DNA of 9,488 nucleotides, from the NCBI GenBank assembly GCA_947259235.1, contig CAMYLL010000074.1, positions 1-9,488 on the forward strand. The letters are read 5' to 3'. Below, in pieces: positions 6,616-9,488 of this stretch (positions are counted from its first letter, which is position 1; every line of letters starts with the position of its first letter). Made by a program: the position numbers and the translations under genes. Source of the DNA: an uncultured Pseudodesulfovibrio sp. GTDB lineage: Bacteria; Desulfobacterota; Desulfovibrionia; Desulfovibrionales; Desulfovibrionaceae. The notes beneath the pieces were generated by a model, which did no database searches, had not been told where the DNA came from, and saw nothing but the letters and a program-made list of their open reading frames with translations.

Positions 6616-6657
6616 GGGCACAATAAAGTGCCCCGGTTACGGCCAGGGAACCGGGGC
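6616..6657 (-). terminator. Two overlapping hairpins downstream of the cyclase gene
   Basis: The stem GCCCCGGTT (6630-6638) / AACCGGGGC (6649-6657) is 9 bp and on the - strand is followed by ACTTTATT. A second stem, GGGCAC (6616-6621) / GTGCCC (6628-6633), is 6 bp and on the - strand is followed by TCTTTC. They share 6630-6633, so they cannot form together. Both lie about 60-100 nt past the cyclase stop and before the nitroreductase; termination of the dus-cyclase transcript is the simplest role. Confidence 0.45.
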
Positions 6658-6714
6658 GCACGGGCGCGGGGCTGTCTCGTGGAATCGACCTGTGCGTTGC
6701 CCCCTGTCCCGGCC

Positions 6715-7365
6715 CTAGCCCAGAGTCAGGCCCACGGCGCGGACCGGGGACGCCTCGCCGTCGCGCAGGCGCAGGGGCAGACAGCAGAAGATGAAATCCG
6801 ATGGCGGGAGCGCGTCGAGGTTGCAGAGATTCTCGACGATGACCAGGCCGTGGTCGGTGAGGATGTGATGGGCGGCCAGATCGGTGGAATCCACGGGGTC
6901 CGGCGAGGGGGTGTCCAGCCCCACGCCCTTGAGCTGAAGCCCGCCCAGAAAGCGGCAGGCGGTCTCGGACAGGGTGGGAAAGCCGCTGTAGTAGCTCCCG
7001 GTCCGCCAGAACCGGTCCCAGCCCGTGCGCAGGAGGACGAAGTCGAGCCCGTCCATGTCCGCCAGATGGGCGAGGTGGGCATGCCCGATACGGGCCGGTG
7101 CGCCGTCGGGGGAGAGGGTCGTCAGGTCCACCACGGCTCCCCAGCCGGTGAAGTTGTCCGGGCCGAGGCGGTCGAGGCCGGGGGCGTCCACGTGGACATG
7201 GGCGGCGGCGTCCACATGGGTTCCGGCGTGGCTGGTCATGGCCAGGGAGGTCTGGGCAAACCCGTCGCGGGCCACGAAGGCGGTGCGGCGCAGGACAGTC
7301 CCCTCGTCGCCGGGGTAGACGGGCATCCCGGTCTCGATGGTGTGCGAGAGATCGACAACGTGCAT
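6715..7365 (-). CDS. Cyclase family protein (kynurenine formamidase-like metal hydrolase)
   Basis: 216 residues. The start at 7365 (MHVVDLSHTIETGMPVYPGD) has AGGAGGG at 7371-7377, overlapping the stop of dus, and matches the canonical N-terminus of the cyclase family (PF04199). The metal-binding signature H46-A-G-T-H50-V-D52-A-A-A-H56 is intact. Further conserved features are 'FVLLRTGWDRFW' (109-120), 'GVGLDTPSPDPVD' (147-159), 'HHILTDHGLVIVENLCNLD' (166-184) and a Cys-containing hydrophobic strand near the end. Characterised relatives hydrolyse N-formylkynurenine (KynB) or related amides and lactones in the cytosol, using Zn or Mn. No other kynurenine-pathway gene is nearby, so the specific substrate is open. 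It lies 11 nt downstream of dus and is probably translated from the same transcript. Confidence 0.9.
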   Translation of the reverse strand: MHVVDLSHTIETGMPVYPGDEGTVLRRTAFVARDGFAQTSLAMTSHAGTHVDAAAHVHVDAPGLDRLGPDNFTGWGAVVDLTTLSPDGAPARIGHAHLAHLADMDGLDFVLLRTGWDRFWRTGSYYSGFPTLSETACRFLGGLQLKGVGLDTPSPDPVDSTDLAAHHILTDHGLVIVENLCNLDALPPSDFIFCCLPLRLRDGEASPVRAVGLTLG

Positions 7366-7376
7366 GGGAGCCCTCC

Positions 7377-8402
7377 TCAGATGCTGTGCATGTTCATGTT
7401 GGGCCGCGAGTTCAGGCGCAGGCCGGGGACCAGCAGCGAACGCGCCGCAGCGCGGACGTCGTCCATGGACTTGGCGGCCAGGAAACGGGACTGGAGGGAA
7501 TGGCCGAAGGTGAAGTTGGCCGCGAAATAGACGGTGAAGAGCTTGAACCGCTTCAGGGCGCGGATGGGGTCGAAGTGCTCGTCCAGGGCATCGGCCAGAC
7601 GCAGGGCATACTCCATGAAGGCGTTCTCGCCCGGAGCCGTGCCGCCCGTCCACTCCGCGAAGAGCCACGGCTTGGCGATGGCCATGCGCCCCACGGACAC
7701 GCCGTCGCACCCGGTGGCCGTGAGCATGTCCAGGCAATCCCCGGGCGTGACCACGTCGCCGTTGCCGAAGACCGGGATGGAGACCGCCTCGGCCACGGCC
7801 CGGATATGGTCGCGCACAGGGGGCCGGGTGCGCTTGTCCGGGGCCACCCGGGGATGGAAGACCAGACAGTCCACCCCGGCGGACTCGAACCGACGGGCCA
7901 GGGCCACCGCCGGAGCCACGTCCGGCGACCAGCCGGTGCGGAACTTGACGAAGACCGGAATGGAGACCGCCTCGCGCACGGCCTCGGCTGCGGCCAGGGC
8001 CGCGTCGTGATCCCGCAGCAGGGCCGCGCCCGCCCCCTTCTTGATGATCCCCGAAACCGAACAACCCATGTTGATGTCCACGCCGAAGAACCCCTCGGCC
8101 TCCACGCGGCGCGCCGCCGGAACAAGCTCCTGCGGACCCGGCCCGGCGATCTGGCAGACCAGCCGGTCAAGCTCCTCGTCGCGCCAGCGGAACACGGTGG
8201 ACACGCGCCGGTTCTCCGTGGGCAGGGCGCGCGCGGCGCACATCTCGGTAAAGGCGAGGCCGCAGGAGCCGAAATGGTCGAGCACCTGGCGATAGGCCAC
8301 GTGCCCCAGCCCGGCCATGGGCGAGAGCCACAGCCGGTTGGCAACGGGCCTGCCGCCTATGGACAGCGGTCGGTTGAGCAGCCCGGCCAGGGTCTCGTGC
8401 AT
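7377..8402 (-). CDS. tRNA-dihydrouridine synthase (Dus family, FMN)
   Basis: 341 residues from the ATG at 8402; a start at 8423 adds seven residues (MNEARDT). The shorter form is preferred because a putative promoter (8433-8461) would begin transcription only a few nt before 8423, and GAGG (8414-8417) precedes 8402. The TIM-barrel signatures are 'LSPMAGLGHVAYRQVL' (26-41), 'GVDINMGC114SVSGIIKKGA' (107-124), 'VFVKFRTGW' with Lys153, 'VFHPRV' with His183, and 'FGNGDV' (212-217). Cys114 is in the position of the general acid that reduces uridine in the tRNA D-loop or variable positions. The usual GCP is GCS here, and the YxGxAxW block seen in DusA/B/C is replaced by 'PDKRTRPPVRDHI', so this is an outlying Dus subgroup and its target uridine cannot be assigned. 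First gene of a probable operon with the cyclase. Confidence 0.88.
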   Translation of the reverse strand: MHETLAGLLNRPLSIGGRPVANRLWLSPMAGLGHVAYRQVLDHFGSCGLAFTEMCAARALPTENRRVSTVFRWRDEELDRLVCQIAGPGPQELVPAARRVEAEGFFGVDINMGCSVSGIIKKGAGAALLRDHDAALAAAEAVREAVSIPVFVKFRTGWSPDVAPAVALARRFESAGVDCLVFHPRVAPDKRTRPPVRDHIRAVAEAVSIPVFGNGDVVTPGDCLDMLTATGCDGVSVGRMAIAKPWLFAEWTGGTAPGENAFMEYALRLADALDEHFDPIRALKRFKLFTVYFAANFTFGHSLQSRFLAAKSMDDVRAAARSLLVPGLRLNSRPNMNMHSI

Positions 8403-8432
8403 GGTATCGCGTGCCTCGTTCATGGGGGCACA

Positions 8433-8461
8433 GATTCACCCCCTAGGCCGACCCCTGTCAA
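8433..8461 (-). promoter_or_regulatory. Possible dus promoter
   Basis: Reading the - strand, a perfect TTGACA (8456-8461) is followed after 17 nt by TGAATC (8433-8438), a weak -10. It faces dus and lies in the 168-nt gap between dus and the divergent holin gene. No comparably good promoter was seen for the holin in the same gap; its only notable feature there is an AT-rich stretch at 8561-8579. Confidence 0.35.
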
Positions 8462-8591
8462 GGGACTTTCCCGCCCCGATCCCGCCTCTTTCCACCCCTC
8501 TCGCGCCCCACGGCCACCGCCCCGCAAAACCCGGGGTACGATCCCCCCGTGCCTGGAGGTAATGCAAAAAATAATCAATGGAGACAAGACG

Positions 8592-8999
8592 ATGCCCATA
8601 CCGATACTCGGCGCGGTAGCCGGACTGCTGACCACCGTGGTGAACGGCGTGACCGGCCACCTAAAGAACAAGCAGGAGCTGAAAAAGGCGGTCATGGAGA
8701 ACCGGATGCGCCTGGCCGCCAGCGACAGGGAATTCAACCACGAATGGGAGATGAAGCAGCTGGAGAACGCGGGCTGGAAGGACGACGTGCTCTTTTTCGC
8801 CTGGATCGGCTTCTTCATCTGGAGCGGGCTCGACCCGGACCGCGCCGCCGAGGTGCTGCGGGCCTGGGAACGGCTGCCCGAGTGGTTCCTGCAGATCACC
8901 TTCTGGATCGTGGCCGCCGTGCTCGGGGTCAAGAAGATCGGCGATTATCTGCCCGGCGTGGTCAAGGGACTGCGCGACGCCGCCGGGAGGCCCCAGTGA
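8592..8999 (+). CDS. Three-TM holin family protein (GTA/phage type)
   Basis: 135 residues from the ATG at 8592, which has GGAG (8580-8583) 8 nt upstream. An in-frame ATG at 8562 would add MQKIINGDKT, but its GGAGGT (8555-8560) is only 1 nt away. The layout matches the 3TM holin family (PF11351 type): an N-terminal hydrophobic/amphipathic segment (3-23), a charged helix (about 24-60, 'KNKQELKKAVMENRMR'), then 'WKDDVLFFAWIGFFIWSGL' (62-80) and 'PEWFLQITFWIVAAVLGVKK' (96-115). 'SWKDE..' and 'MPEWYQ..' type motifs are typical of this family. Holins of phages and gene transfer agents make inner-membrane holes that release endolysin. No endolysin gene is adjacent. The downstream gene overlaps by a GTGA junction, so the two form a unit. 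Confidence 0.75.
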   Translation: MPIPILGAVAGLLTTVVNGVTGHLKNKQELKKAVMENRMRLAASDREFNHEWEMKQLENAGWKDDVLFFAWIGFFIWSGLDPDRAAEVLRAWERLPEWFLQITFWIVAAVLGVKKIGDYLPGVVKGLRDAAGRPQ

Positions 9000-9208
9000 C
9001 GGCCATGGAAAAAACCGAGGTGTGCGCCCTGCTGGCGCGCATCGACGAACGGGTCAAGGCCATTCAGGAGGACATCCGCGAGATCAACCTGGCCCGCCGC
9101 TGTGCGGGCCATCACGTCAAGATCCGGACCCTGGAACGCCTGGTCTGGGGCTGTCTGGCCGGACTGGCCGGACTGGGAACGAGGATGCTGCTTGAAACCC
9201 TGCGCTGA
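8996..9208 (+). CDS. Small coiled-coil plus TM protein, XhlA-like holin accessory
   Basis: 70 residues if it starts at the GTG at 8996, or 67 from the ATG at 9005. The GTG is preferred: GGGAGG (8985-8990) sits 5 nt before it, and GTGA overlaps the holin stop, a usual sign of translational coupling. From the ATG, residues 1-45 are an amphipathic charged helix ('LLARIDERVKAIQEDIREIN'), and residues about 44-62 ('LERLVWGCLAGLAGLGTRML') form one membrane segment. This helix-then-TM layout resembles haemolysin XhlA-type lysis accessory proteins (PF10779), but the similarity is in shape rather than in clear motifs. With the holin it would form a two-gene lysis cassette. It ends 4 nt from the stop of the convergent TPR gene. 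Confidence 0.6.
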   Translation: MTAMEKTEVCALLARIDERVKAIQEDIREINLARRCAGHHVKIRTLERLVWGCLAGLAGLGTRMLLETLR

Positions 9209-9212
9209 GGGG

Positions 9213-9488
9213 TTATTGCCCGAACTGCGGCGTCTCGGGCGGCAGGTCGGCTTCCGGTTCGGGCCTGGGCTTGGGTTTGGGAACGGGTTTGGGCTTGGGT
9301 TTGGGAACGGGTTTGGGCGCGGGCTTGACGGGCGGTGCGGATTTGGCGGCTGCGGCCCTGGCCGTGTAGCCCTCCAACAGCCCGGCATACACCTCGGCCC
9401 CACGCTCGTCGCCCTCTGCCCTGGCCAGCCCGAGGGCCCGGCGGGCCGCGATCACGGCTCCGGCATAGTCCGCCTTGCCCGCGCACGC
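9213..9488 (-). CDS. TPR protein C-terminus with Pro-Lys repeat tail (5' partial)
   Basis: The frame is open from the TAA at 9213-9215 to the window edge, giving the last 91 residues; the start lies outside. The visible N-terminal part ('GKADYAGAVIAARRALGLAR', 'GAEVYAGLLEGYTAR') fits a helix pair of a tetratricopeptide repeat. A low-complexity tail follows, with 'PAPKPVPKPKPKPVPKPKPR' and then an acidic end 'PEADLPPETPQFGQ'. TPR segments bind partner proteins; Pro-Lys tails are often flexible spacers or span the periplasm in envelope proteins. No function can be given from the fragment. The first in-frame GTG inside the window (9455) is not taken as the start because the repeat pattern continues upstream of it. 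Confidence 0.65.
   Translation of the reverse strand, partial: ACAGKADYAGAVIAARRALGLARAEGDERGAEVYAGLLEGYTARAAAAKSAPPVKPAPKPVPKPKPKPVPKPKPRPEPEADLPPETPQFGQ
9271..9318. repeat. Two tandem copies of a 24-nt unit in the TPR gene
   Basis: Positions 9271-9294 and 9295-9318 are identical copies of a 24-nt unit beginning TTGGGTTTGGGAACGGG. On the - strand they encode the repeated PKPVPKPK segment. Degenerate copies flank them. The + strand here is a series of GGG runs separated by 2-3 nt. Confidence 0.85.

Noticed and set aside
7386..8591. Long + strand frame continuous with the holin gene
   Set aside because: Antisense to dus. Only the part from 8592 resembles a protein family and has a ribosome site, so the holin is started there.
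1..9488. CRISPR array, tRNA, rRNA, insertion sequence or toxin-antitoxin pair
   Set aside because: Looked for on both strands by eye; no repeat-spacer pattern, RNA gene, transposase or typical toxin/antitoxin pair was found.

Overview
The window is high-GC DNA (about 65-75% in most stretches counted by hand) and looks like the chromosome of a proteobacterium carrying prophage-derived genes. The mix of a ferredoxin-nitroreductase fusion, a cupin_5 protein, a cyclase-family protein and this particular dihydrouridine synthase subgroup suggests a Desulfovibrio-like sulfate reducer. That assignment is inference from gene families and base composition; no rRNA or other taxonomic marker is present.

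Region 1 (1-3538, + strand) is the distal end of a phage tail operon. It holds the C-terminus of a tail or stabilisation protein cut by the window edge, a small coiled-coil phage protein, a tail-fibre protein with a T7-type N-terminal domain, a second fibre protein with lectin-like and discoidin-like regions and a GC-poor end, and a tail-fibre assembly chaperone. The genes are tightly packed, have good Shine-Dalgarno sequences, and end at a strong hairpin terminator at 3562-3592.

Region 2 (3620-8423, - strand) contains six chromosomal-type genes. In transcription order they are dus (tRNA dihydrouridine synthase), a cyclase/kynurenine-formamidase-like hydrolase, a 2[4Fe-4S]-nitroreductase fusion, a DMT/EamA transporter, slyX and a cupin_5 protein. 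dus-cyclase and slyX-cupin look like two-gene operons. The 304-nt gap between the transporter and slyX has no gene; it carries a run of 21 C, a good slyX promoter next to that run, and a large imperfect palindrome just downstream of the transporter.

Region 3 (8592-9208, + strand) returns to phage-type genes: a three-TM holin and an overlapping small coiled-coil plus TM protein, together a minimal lysis cassette. It converges on the C-terminus of a TPR protein with a Pro-Lys repeat tail (9213-9488, - strand), which runs off the window.

Phage tail genes and a holin cassette of the same orientation are therefore separated by about 5 kb of opposite-strand housekeeping-type genes. The points most worth checking are this split, the homopolymer at the slyX promoter, the palindromic element, the Asp-for-Cys change in the nitroreductase Fe-S domain, and the composition break in the second fibre gene. 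Nothing here amounts to a clearly new defence or biosynthetic system.
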